Source of the DNA: Fimbriimonadaceae bacterium
GTDB lineage: Bacteria > Armatimonadota > Fimbriimonadia > Fimbriimonadales > Fimbriimonadaceae
DNA length: 8,440 bases
Direction: 5' to 3'
Assembly (NCBI GenBank): GCA_019694835.1
Contig: JAIBBE010000164.1
Location: forward strand, 1-8,440
In this document: piece by piece, positions 1-6,605 of the stretch
Layout of the letters: each line of letters begins with the position of its first letter
Numbering within the stretch: the first letter of the stretch is position 1
The notes under the pieces: model-generated
Databases searched by the model: none
What the model saw: only the letters and a program-made list of their open reading frames with translations
Told to the model about the DNA's origin: nothing
Made by a program: the position numbers and the translations under genes

Positions 1-160
1 CGCGCAGGCCTGCTTGCCGCACCTGCTGAAGTCGGCCAACCCGCACATCCTCACGCTGTGCCCGCCGCCCTCGCTGGACCCGAAGTGGTGGGGGCCATTC
101 ACCGCCTACACGCTGGCGAAGATGGGTTTGTATACCCATGACAGAACATTAGTTCACTAG
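1..160 (+). pseudogene. Truncated SDR-family oxidoreductase gene (HSDL2-like), 3' part lost at the element junction
   Basis: Reading from base 2 gives a short-chain dehydrogenase stretch. It contains CLPHLLKSANPHIL, then PPPSLDPKWW, then YTLAKMG. Short-chain dehydrogenases use a Tyr-x-x-x-Lys catalytic pair, and YTLAK (codons at 107-121) fits it. The NPHIL and LDPKWW segments resemble the HSDL2-like branch of NAD(P)-dependent oxidoreductases. SDR proteins normally continue for roughly 100 or more residues after this motif. Here similarity stops after MG (codon 125-127), and about 11 unrelated residues lead to TAG at 158-160. The gene's start is left of the window. The fragment is much richer in GC than the DNA that follows. 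I see no SDR 3' remainder anywhere in the window, so it probably lies beyond the other end of the inserted element. The encoded product would lack the rest of the fold and is unlikely to work. The family call is fairly secure; the exact substrate cannot be told. Confidence 0.82.
122..139. repeat. Putative recombination core site: ATGGGT-TTGTAT-ACCCAT
   Basis: Two perfect 6-bp inverted arms, ATGGGT at 122-127 and ACCCAT at 134-139, flank a 6-bp spacer TTGTAT at 128-133. Tyrosine recombinases bind inverted half-sites around a 6-8 bp crossover region, so the geometry fits. The left arm coincides with the SDR codons for Met-Gly just after the catalytic motif, which is exactly where SDR similarity is lost. 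I infer that the left arm is host sequence and the right arm belongs to the element. Strand exchange within TTGTAT is inferred, not shown. Confidence 0.6.
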
Positions 161-175
161 CGGTAGGCTTGTTCT
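143..175. repeat. Subterminal inverted repeats inside the left end
   Basis: AGAACA at 143-148 is matched by its reverse complement TGTTCT at 170-175, with 21 bp between. Nested inside is a short dyad, TAGT-TC-ACTA, at 150-159. In addition TGTATAC in the core (129-135) recurs at 196-202. Such short repeats next to a core site are candidate arm-type binding sites for recombinase or accessory proteins. Each is short enough to occur by chance, so only their clustering beside the end argues for function. Confidence 0.35.
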
Positions 176-203
176 TATCGTCACTTTTTACCAGCTGTAT
201 ACG
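175..203 (+). promoter_or_regulatory. Weak candidate promoter for the recombinase operon
   Basis: TTATCG (175-180) and TATACG (198-203) are separated by 17 bp, and a TG precedes the -10-like element (extended -10 style). Matches to consensus are only 3/6 and 4/6. A transcript from here would begin near 210, just past the ATG at 206, which would favour the ATG at 218 or a leaderless message. No good Shine-Dalgarno precedes either ATG. This is a low-confidence proposal. Confidence 0.22.
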
Positions 204-205
204 CT

Positions 206-1606
206 ATGCTTAATGGCATGCGATATCTGCTGACTACTCCAGATGCACCTGCGCTGGTAGAGCTTGGGTTCGCATCGATTGCGCATGTGCCGTTCTTGAT
301 CCGGGAGGACGGGTACTACCCGGCAGAGGTGAATCGTTACATCCGTGCGCGTGCGCTTCTGGAGTTGGAACTCAAGCTTGGGACGAAGGACAGGCTCGGC
401 GAATCCAAGCGAACCAGTTCGAGACGTCGCCGAACGTTCCTGTCTTTGCAATCCACTAAAGCGGTTGCAGAGAAGATTTCGGAGTTCCTCCGATGGTGCG
501 ACAAGACGGAAAGGGATTGGCGATCGATCGAATATGTCGCAGATGTCATCCAATGGCAGCGCCAGCTATTGGCTGGGACGGCTTCGGCATCCGGAAAGGC
601 GCTCGGACCTGATCGAGTAAATCAGCTGATTAATGAGGCCTGCTACTTCCTCACTTGGGCGAGTGAGACACCTACCGATGCTCTGCCCGCCATGCGGCCG
701 CCGTTCTACGTGCCGGCCAGCGAAGTGTGGGCGGATATGGTCAGTTCCGGAACCAGTGCGGCCTCGCCGCGCAGGGAGCTAAAGGAAGTCAGAGCGGGCG
801 CGCTCCCTTCCGCGCCGCTGAAGCTGTCACTGCCGGAGCCGCATGAGGTCGAGAAGTGGCTGGCAGCGATGCGGACAAGGTTTCCCGTCAAAGCGCTGGC
901 AGCGGAAACGATCACTTCGGCTGGTCTTCGCATTAGCGAGGCAAATCAAATGCTCGTTGAGACGCTTCCGCCGCGGGACCAATGGCGGCGGCGTATGTCA
1001 GACGGACATTTGATGGTTTGGATCACTCATGGCATTAAAGGTCCGAAGGAAAGCCCTTTCAGTGCAAAGTCCGTTAAGCCTCGCGAAGTGCCGTTTCCAT
1101 TGGATCTTGCCGAGCGAATCGATCACTACCGGAGCGTGACCCGGCCCAACCAACTCCGAAAGTGGATCAAGTCCGGGCAGGACCGCGAAGAGCGTGATCG
1201 CAGGTCGCGAGCGCCAAAGCCGACCCGCTTGTGGCTGTCGGAGTCGAGCAATCAGCCCTTCGCCAATAAGCAACTCTACGTCGCGTGGACCCAAGTCGCT
1301 CACTGCCCCCAAGACTGGCATCCGCACGCCGGTCGCGAGTACTTTGCCGTTGAGACGATCGTCGCTTGGATCCGCAATGACCTGGCTGCCAGAGGGGCGA
1401 CCAAAGTGCCGGAGTTGACTTGGCTTATGGGTGCCATGCGAGATCAGGTCCGTTTGTTATTGACGCCGATCTTGGGACACGTAAGCGACGAAACGACCCG
1501 CATTTATCTGAGGCAAGTGCATCGGCGCCTGATTGCCGAGTTTGGCCATCCGGCGCTCTCCTGGTCGGACCACGTGGACATGGATGACGAGGGCAATGGT
1601 GGCTGA
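206..1606 (+). CDS. Tyrosine recombinase, first of three (TnpA-like), catalytic residues intact
   Basis: A 466-aa site-specific recombinase expected to cut and rejoin DNA at the element ends through a 3'-phosphotyrosine link. Residues about 80-155 (STKAVAEKISEFLRW onward) look like the helical core-binding domain. The C-terminal half carries the catalytic set: box I Arg242 in GLRISEA; a beta-hairpin Lys, probably Lys291 in KPREVPFP (Lys278 or Lys281 are alternatives); His374 and Arg377 in HAGR; His425 in LGH; and the nucleophile Tyr434 in TTRIY, nine residues after His425 as usual. It is the first gene inside the element end. The ATG at 206 gives the longest form; ATG 218 is an alternative, and neither has a clear Shine-Dalgarno. 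The stop at 1604-1606 overlaps the start of the next gene. Tn554 TnpA is the closest familiar analogue, but at 361 aa it is shorter. The recombinase identity is firm; exact subfamily membership is an inference. Confidence 0.9.
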   Translation: MLNGMRYLLTTPDAPALVELGFASIAHVPFLIREDGYYPAEVNRYIRARALLELELKLGTKDRLGESKRTSSRRRRTFLSLQSTKAVAEKISEFLRWCDKTERDWRSIEYVADVIQWQRQLLAGTASASGKALGPDRVNQLINEACYFLTWASETPTDALPAMRPPFYVPASEVWADMVSSGTSAASPRRELKEVRAGALPSAPLKLSLPEPHEVEKWLAAMRTRFPVKALAAETITSAGLRISEANQMLVETLPPRDQWRRRMSDGHLMVWITHGIKGPKESPFSAKSVKPREVPFPLDLAERIDHYRSVTRPNQLRKWIKSGQDREERDRRSRAPKPTRLWLSESSNQPFANKQLYVAWTQVAHCPQDWHPHAGREYFAVETIVAWIRNDLAARGATKVPELTWLMGAMRDQVRLLLTPILGHVSDETTRIYLRQVHRRLIAEFGHPALSWSDHVDMDDEGNGG

Positions 1607-3635
1607 CGACGGCACCACCAGTTTGCGTGTAACGCGAGTAGTGCAGTGCTCTCATCCGGCCTACCCGAACAAGCGTAAGGACTTTTCCGAGTTATGGCAC
1701 GGTGCTTCCGACGACCACTTGGCCGAGAACAGACGAGGATCGTGGGGTGGTGGCTTTCGTGGCCGCCCTCGTCTAGCCGAGCAACTGTTCGGAGCCATTC
1801 AAGGCCATCTAGCGCTTAAGAAACCGTCGATCATCCAGATCACGCTTCATGCGCTCAGGGCTTTCTGGCGCTTTCTGGATCGGTACGAAGCGGCAGGATT
1901 CAAGCCCGTTGACGAGCTCAGCGACCTCCACTCGGGTCATTCGGTGCTCTGGCAGCAGCCCGTTGAGGATTCTTGGGAAGCGGCGTCGAATCAGCCTAGC
2001 TACACATTGATCGGCAAGTTGATTCGTCAATCACGTGACAGGGCGGGGCTAACAGGGCCCTTTGCGTGGGAACCATTCGCGCATCGGGAAGCCATTGAGA
2101 AAGATCTTCCGACTGATGCGGAAGTGCGGGAGGCCATGTGGCTGCTCAAGACACAGGTTCGCGCGACGTTTGCACGATGGGAGCGTGCGGACAGGCTTGC
2201 GGCGAGTGGACGAAATCTTCTGGGCGTTGAGCGGGCGACGGATCGTGGTCGGCAATCGGACGGATACTACTATCGCGCATACGGTCAGGTTGTCACCGAA
2301 GCTGATTTGCACGCGACTTACCGAGCGTTAATCACGCAGTCGGGCAAAGCAGTTCCAACACTCGGAGACTTGTTTAAAGCCCTGGGTATGTCGGTTCAAC
2401 CGACTTGGTGGCCGAAGCTCGGTGAGGGGCATCCGGAGCGTGGTGCTCGTGTTCGCTGGCGGGACTTGGTGGAAGGTGTGTATCCCAATCTTAATGATGT
2501 CTGCTTTGCGACCTGCCTTTGCATGGCGCGGTCGGGCTGGAACAGCGCGACCGTGCTCGATCTGGATATTTCCAGGTCAGATTGGGCGGTGCCGTATGGT
2601 GAGTTGGGTTCGACGCTGTGGCTCGTCCAGAGCTTCAAGGCACGCAGCCATGAATGGCAATGGACCCTATCGCAGGAGCGTCTATCTACAGGCGTCTACT
2701 CGATTGTGCGCCGTTTCCAGGAGCGGACGAGTTATCTCCGTCAATGGTTGAGCGAAAGCGGTACGCAGCCTGGCGTCGATGTGCTTGCGAAGGCATCCCC
2801 ATGGCCTTACGTGTTTCTAAGGTCCGTGTTGGGCTCTCCCGGAACGATTGGCACCGTCGGGGTTTTGAACTCGGACAATCTCAGTGCCGTGTCGGGGACG
2901 TGGAAGAAGGCCATTCGTGCGCACAACGAATCAAGCGGAGTGCGAACAAAGATTCCGGAGAGCTTTGTCCCGTCCGATTGGCGTGATGTGTTCGCGAGCT
3001 TTGTGTTTTTGCAGTCCCGATATAGCTTGCTGTTACTGCAATGGGCGTTGGGCCACAAGTCCATGCATTCGGTCAGGGACTACCTCAGAAAGAAGCTATG
3101 GCGTCGATACAGCGAGAAACGCGTCCACGATCTCCAGACTGCCGTGATAGATGGGATAGAGGTGTCGCGCCGGGTCGACGCCACGGTATTACGGGCCAAG
3201 CTAGAGCATGGCGTGGATCCATCCGACGCGGCATTGGAGCGCTTGAGGAGACATCGTGCTGAGATCAAAGAACGCAATCTGAGCTATAGCGGCCATGATT
3301 GCGTCGACCGATTGCATCCTCCCCCGGAAATCGATCCCGGTAATCCGGCCGACGGTACGGTCCGTTGCCGCAGCGGGGATCGTTGTGCCTCATGCCCCTT
3401 AGGCGTGGCTATAGACAGCTTCCACATGACGAAACGACTGGCTGAATTGCATTGGCTCCGGCGGAACGTATCGGAGACGATATGGGCCGAGTCGCATTAC
3501 GCCACAGACCTCGCGTCCTTGGAGGCGAGTCTGAAGCAGTGGCCTGCCGGCGAGGTCGATGCGCACCTGGCGCATTGGAGCGGCGAAATATTGTCGGGCC
3601 GTCATCGCGTGATCCGGTTTGGAGCAATGCGATGA
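1596..3635 (+). CDS. Tyrosine-recombinase-fold protein, second of three, with degenerate active site and C-terminal Cys cluster
   Basis: About 679 aa. The C-terminal catalytic fold is recognisable: SGWNSATVLDLDI matches box I, SFKARSHEW matches the lysine hairpin, then DWRDVFASF, LGHKS and VRDY. Numbered from the ATG at 1596, Arg463, His487 and the nucleophile Tyr496 (nine after His487) are present. Box I has Asn316 where Arg is expected, and the HxxR histidine position is Ser460. It may therefore be non-catalytic or work only in complex with its partners; the substitutions could also be typical of this branch. After the catalytic domain is a basic region and Cys569, Cys591, Cys597, Cys600 (CRSGDRCASC), a possible zinc site. 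An open frame reaches back to 1533, but ATG 1596 or GTG 1599 fits better: GAGGG at 1589-1593 sits 5 bp before GTG 1599, and the overlap with the upstream stop (1604-1606) is short. It is comparable to Tn554 TnpB (630 aa). Confidence 0.86.
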   Translation: MVADDGTTSLRVTRVVQCSHPAYPNKRKDFSELWHGASDDHLAENRRGSWGGGFRGRPRLAEQLFGAIQGHLALKKPSIIQITLHALRAFWRFLDRYEAAGFKPVDELSDLHSGHSVLWQQPVEDSWEAASNQPSYTLIGKLIRQSRDRAGLTGPFAWEPFAHREAIEKDLPTDAEVREAMWLLKTQVRATFARWERADRLAASGRNLLGVERATDRGRQSDGYYYRAYGQVVTEADLHATYRALITQSGKAVPTLGDLFKALGMSVQPTWWPKLGEGHPERGARVRWRDLVEGVYPNLNDVCFATCLCMARSGWNSATVLDLDISRSDWAVPYGELGSTLWLVQSFKARSHEWQWTLSQERLSTGVYSIVRRFQERTSYLRQWLSESGTQPGVDVLAKASPWPYVFLRSVLGSPGTIGTVGVLNSDNLSAVSGTWKKAIRAHNESSGVRTKIPESFVPSDWRDVFASFVFLQSRYSLLLLQWALGHKSMHSVRDYLRKKLWRRYSEKRVHDLQTAVIDGIEVSRRVDATVLRAKLEHGVDPSDAALERLRRHRAEIKERNLSYSGHDCVDRLHPPPEIDPGNPADGTVRCRSGDRCASCPLGVAIDSFHMTKRLAELHWLRRNVSETIWAESHYATDLASLEASLKQWPAGEVDAHLAHWSGEILSGRHRVIRFGAMR

Positions 3636-5683
3636 GCGGTAAGGCAGTGGCGCATCCAGAAATGCTGTCGGCACGCGCTGTGGCGCTCGCAAACTGCAAT
3701 CCTGCCGAGATTGTCCTGATGGATCGTGATGAACTAATCGCGCTTCAAAAGGCCTTGGGCTATGGCAGCGTATGGGGCGAGTGGCTGTGTCCGGCGCAAT
3801 GGCTCCCCCCAACGTTGCGCAATCTCTCAAAGCGGCGCGTGGCCATGCCTTGCCACGATGAAACAGACAACCTCATCTGGACAGAACTCCTGCGACTCGC
3901 GCTGACGCGTTCCTTGGTGCGGGGGCCGAAAGCGGGTATCGCCGCCTGCTCAACCGTCCGCGGAGAGGTAGAGACGGCCGTCCGACTGGCTCCCTTGTTG
4001 AAAGCGAAAGGTGTGACGTCCGATCGCTTCTGGAGCTCACTAACGATTTCTGAAATCGAAGCAACAGTCCCGAACGCACCGACGTTGCTGAGCACCATCC
4101 GATTCTACTTCAACACTGGTTATCTAGCCGACCAGCCAACGGGATATGTGTTGGACGATGGCGCTGTTGAGAGAAACCGATTCGGCGAGCCGGAACCGGC
4201 TCACGATGTAAACACGGGAAAGCAATGGCAGCCACTGCCCGATGAGTTTGTGGGTGAGTGTGGGCATAGAGTGATTTGGTTCATCAAGACCCTTGGTCCG
4301 CCGCTCCTAAGACTCTTTCAGGCCGTTGTTAATGCTCAGGCTGCACCTCCTGGGCAGCAAGCACGCACCCCAGGAAAGCGAACGCCTAGATCGGCGAAGG
4401 ACGCCACGGCTCAAGTAAGGAACGCGATCATTCGTGCGTGGCGGTGGGAAGATGCTGTCGGCAACGAGATCCGTGAATTGCCGTTTGACTTCGTCATGAA
4501 GACGAGGGTCGGGCACCCGGCGAGTACCAAGGATGGTCGAGTGTTTGACGCCTTTCGCTGGCCGCTCAACGGCTACTGGGATCTAATCAATTTTGTGTCC
4601 CTGCTTCAGAATTGCCACGCATGGTTGTTGTGCCTGCTGAACGGACCTCGCGCCTCGTCCGTCTTCAGTCTGCAAGAGGACTGTCTGCAGGAGCAGGTTG
4701 ATGGCAGTTTCCGGTTAAGTGGTATGCAGTACAAAACACGAGCAGGTCGACTGGGGCGCGCGCGAGACTGGCCCGTCCCCGCCCTGCTTGTCCAAGCGAT
4801 TCAGCAGCAAATCTTGCTGTCAAAGCTCGTCAAGCAACTCGCCAAGCCCGATGATCCGAGTGGGCTGGGGGCTCACATTTTCGTCGCGATGAACAGGGGC
4901 GTTCTTGGGCAGGAACTGAAGACGATCAATTCCAGCCTGACGCTATTGGCGGAGCGCTTTGATCTGTTGAATATGCTTGAGAAGGGCGAACGAGTTCATA
5001 CGCACCGTTTTAGGAAGACGATTGCCAGGCTAATTGCACTGTCGCTGACAAGCGCTCAGACCATATTGATGGATCTCTTTGGGCACGACGACCCAGAGAT
5101 GTCGTTACGGCGCTATATCCTGAGTGACAAGCTGATCTTGGCGGATGTGCAACGCGTTCAGCGAGAGCTCGTCGTGCTGTTGGCCAAGGATGCGATCGAT
5201 TCCGCGGATGAGCTGGGTGGGAAAATGGGCGCGAACGTGCGTCAGGCCATCGCGGAGTATAAGCGGATCGAACGTAAGTCTGAGCTAGACCCGAAGGATG
5301 TGTTTGAACTGGCAGAGATGCTGACGTTGAGCGGATCCAGTTGGGCTGTGGTGATGCCAGGCGTCATCTGCGCGCTTCCCGCGGGCGCTACGGGGCCATG
5401 CGCACAACGACAAGGTGGACGGGATCCGGCCAACTGTCAGGCGGGCTGTGATCACCAACTTTTACTGGCCTTCAACAAGACCGAATGTGCTGACAATGTG
5501 GCATGGATCATGACCAATCTTCAACGCGCGGTGGACGAGGAGTCCGTAACGGTGGAGATGTGGGTTGGCCAGTTGGAGAACTGGCTGTATCGGTGGAGTG
5601 ATGTTTATGACAACTGGTCAGATCATGAGCTGGTTAAACGGTTTTGCCGTCAGAACGGTTCTGCCTCTGGAGTTCAAGTGTGA
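3632..5683 (+). CDS. Tyrosine recombinase, third of three, catalytic residues present, C-terminal Cys cluster
   Basis: A 683-aa protein starting at ATG 3632, which overlaps the previous stop as ATGA. GGAG at 3621-3624 gives a Shine-Dalgarno 7 bp upstream, so this start is preferred over the open frame reaching back to 3452. The first 300 or so residues are a long N-terminal region without a motif I recognise. Residues about 320-500 hold the recombinase fold: Arg340 in NGPRASSV, Lys368 in QYKTRAG, His458 and Arg461 in HRFR, His485 in LFGHDDPEMS and Tyr495 in RRYI. His to Tyr is ten residues rather than the usual nine. The tail has Cys580, Cys590, Cys602 and Cys606, with Cys619 further on, a possible zinc-binding patch like that of the gene before it. 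Together with the upstream genes it probably forms a recombinase complex. A third recombinase is not part of Tn554 itself; RIT elements also have three, but those proteins are much shorter. Confidence 0.86.
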   Translation: MSGKAVAHPEMLSARAVALANCNPAEIVLMDRDELIALQKALGYGSVWGEWLCPAQWLPPTLRNLSKRRVAMPCHDETDNLIWTELLRLALTRSLVRGPKAGIAACSTVRGEVETAVRLAPLLKAKGVTSDRFWSSLTISEIEATVPNAPTLLSTIRFYFNTGYLADQPTGYVLDDGAVERNRFGEPEPAHDVNTGKQWQPLPDEFVGECGHRVIWFIKTLGPPLLRLFQAVVNAQAAPPGQQARTPGKRTPRSAKDATAQVRNAIIRAWRWEDAVGNEIRELPFDFVMKTRVGHPASTKDGRVFDAFRWPLNGYWDLINFVSLLQNCHAWLLCLLNGPRASSVFSLQEDCLQEQVDGSFRLSGMQYKTRAGRLGRARDWPVPALLVQAIQQQILLSKLVKQLAKPDDPSGLGAHIFVAMNRGVLGQELKTINSSLTLLAERFDLLNMLEKGERVHTHRFRKTIARLIALSLTSAQTILMDLFGHDDPEMSLRRYILSDKLILADVQRVQRELVVLLAKDAIDSADELGGKMGANVRQAIAEYKRIERKSELDPKDVFELAEMLTLSGSSWAVVMPGVICALPAGATGPCAQRQGGRDPANCQAGCDHQLLLAFNKTECADNVAWIMTNLQRAVDEESVTVEMWVGQLENWLYRWSDVYDNWSDHELVKRFCRQNGSASGVQV

Positions 5684-6168
5684 GTAAGACAAATACTCCC
5701 CTGGCATCCAACGCCAAATCTCGTACTGCCGAATTCCTGAGGCGGATAGAAGCCGGAAAATCGGCGATTGAAGCGGATGTGGAAAAGAATGAAGGCATTT
5801 ACCCGTTAAACGGTGGCAGGCTCTCAATTGAAGAGGTATGTCGTCGAGCAGGGATTCACACGGTTTCTTTGCATGGACCCTTACACAAGGACACCACCCT
5901 CAAAGAGCTACACCGTTGGCTTGATGACCTGCTGGGTAGTATGGCAGTTGGGAAGAAGGCAGTCCGCAAAGCTGTGACCCAACGAGCAGACGAGTGGCAG
6001 AAACGGTTTTTGGAGCAGGCAAACTGGGTGCACCGCTATCACGTTCTTGAAGCTGCGCGAATCGATGAGTTAAAAGCTGCAAATGCTCGTGTTGCAGAGC
6101 TGGAGGGAGAAGTCCTTCGCCTTACGGAGCAACTGGCGCCAGGAAAAATTGTCTCCATCCGAAAGTAA
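5680..6168 (+). CDS. Small HTH/coiled-coil protein, TnpC-like accessory of the recombinase operon
   Basis: A 162-aa protein starting at GTG 5680, which overlaps the preceding stop (5681-5683) as GTGA. GGAG at 5669-5672 lies 7 bp upstream and supports this start over the longer frame opening at 5644. Residues about 48-78 (LSIEEVCRRAGIHTVSLHG onward) resemble a helix-turn-helix of the kind seen in Tn554 TnpC-type proteins. Residues about 124-153 form a strong coiled coil, with leucine or valine every seventh residue at 131, 138, 145 and 152, plus Leu141 and Leu148. It is highly charged and has no signal peptide or membrane segment. By analogy to TnpC (125 aa), which influences transposition efficiency and orientation, it may bind the element ends and bridge recombinases. 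It ends the operon; the next gene is on the other strand. The role is inferred from position and architecture, not from a diagnostic motif. Confidence 0.75.
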   Translation: MSKTNTPLASNAKSRTAEFLRRIEAGKSAIEADVEKNEGIYPLNGGRLSIEEVCRRAGIHTVSLHGPLHKDTTLKELHRWLDDLLGSMAVGKKAVRKAVTQRADEWQKRFLEQANWVHRYHVLEAARIDELKAANARVAELEGEVLRLTEQLAPGKIVSIRK

Positions 6169-6300
6169 AGCGTTGGCCGATATTAGTTTCAAATTCGGTC
6201 CCAATGGTGAGGTCGGCATGCTGCATGGAAACTCGCTACCTACTGTCAGTTCAATGGCGACTCATATCTGCTAGCCCTCTGGCCAAGCTAGACGAGTAGA
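6169..6300. other. Convergent intergenic spacer with weak dyads, no clear terminator
   Basis: This 132-bp spacer separates the recombinase operon from the minus-strand gene that ends at 6301. It holds CTAGC (6271-6275) and GCTAG (6287-6291) as a 5-bp inverted repeat with an 11-nt loop, and an imperfect stem formed by GGCCGA and TCGGTC near 6175-6200. Neither is followed by a T run, so I do not call a rho-independent terminator. No further gene is supported here. Confidence 0.3.
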
Positions 6301-6552
6301 TTATCGCAGTGGCCCATAGCGGCCCTTCTCGAAGGTTGCAGTCTCCTCAACGGGCTCGCCCAGCCCCATTCCCAAGCCTGTTGGATGGCGAAACTGAGAC
6401 ATAGCCAACACTTCTTCAATGGTAGTGAAATGTCGCGCAATAACAACCGCCCGCTGGCGAATAGCAAGCGGAAGGGCGCCATCACGTGCCAGTTCGATCA
6501 AGAAGCCTCCGGCCCATATCAGTGCTCGCGTCCTTTCCTCGGGAACGGTCGT
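6301..6552 (-). CDS. BPSL0761-family-like small protein with apparent ACG start (start-codon lesion or non-AUG start)
   Basis: Reading down from 6552 gives 83 aa. It begins with the start codon, then TVPEERTRALIWAGGFL, and continues through LARDGALPLAIRQRAVVIARHF to a glycine-rich GLGMGLGEP and a TAA stop at 6301-6303. As I remember it, the BPSL0761 family of small proteobacterial proteins opens with M-T-x-P-x-E-R-T-R-A-L and continues with a FLxELxRD...LP..xR..A..xxRH.P pattern; this matches closely. Function unknown. The codon where Met belongs is ACG (6552-6550), one transition from ATG. GAGGA (minus strand, 6563-6559) sits exactly 6 nt upstream, so the ribosome site fits the ACG. An in-frame stop lies just before, so no upstream start is possible. 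The only other start is TTG at 6501, which would remove the conserved N-terminus. It is either a recently silenced gene or one initiated at ACG. It follows the 6606-7076 gene by about 50 bp on the same strand and may share its transcript. Confidence 0.62.
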   Translation of the reverse strand, partial: TTVPEERTRALIWAGGFLIELARDGALPLAIRQRAVVIARHFTTIEEVLAMSQFRHPTGLGMGLGEPVEETATFEKGRYGPLR

Positions 6553-6584
6553 GCCAGATCCTCACTTGTTGAGTTGATGTGCGA

Positions 6585-6601
6585 CTGGTTACCTCAACCA
6601 G
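6585..6601. repeat. 6-bp stem hairpin CTGGTT-ACCTC-AACCAG between two minus-strand genes
   Basis: Perfect inverted arms at 6585-6590 and 6596-6601 with a 5-nt loop lie just after the stop (6606-6608) of the upstream minus-strand gene. No T run follows in the minus direction, so it is not a typical terminator. It might act as a processing or attenuation hairpin between the two genes, but chance is possible. Confidence 0.3.
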
Positions 6602-6605
6602 GCTG

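Noticed and set aside
1533..1595. Longer N-terminus for the second recombinase
   Set aside because: This would overlap the first recombinase by over 70 bp. A Shine-Dalgarno (GAGGG, 1589-1593) and start codons at 1596/1599 fit a coupled start better.
3452..3631. Extended N-terminus for the third recombinase
   Set aside because: The stretch lies inside the second recombinase gene, has no motif, and the ATGA overlap at 3632 with GGAG 7 bp upstream is a better start.
3399..3830. 143-residue minus-strand open frame opposite the recombinase junction
   Set aside because: It lies fully antisense to two strong coding regions, has no recognisable domain, and has the Arg/Ser/Pro-rich make-up of an opposite-strand shadow.
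206..5683. RIT (recombinase-in-trio) element in the strict sense
   Set aside because: RIT proteins are about 300-400 residues each and the elements carry little else. These proteins are up to about 683 residues, with a TnpC-like fourth gene and cargo, closer to a Tn554 plan.
6169..6300. Right end of the element directly after the recombinase operon
   Set aside because: No copy of the ATGGGT/ACCCAT core and no SDR 3' sequence follows, so the element more likely continues.
6585..6601. Hairpin as a rho-independent terminator
   Set aside because: The stem is perfect but short, and no T run follows on either strand.
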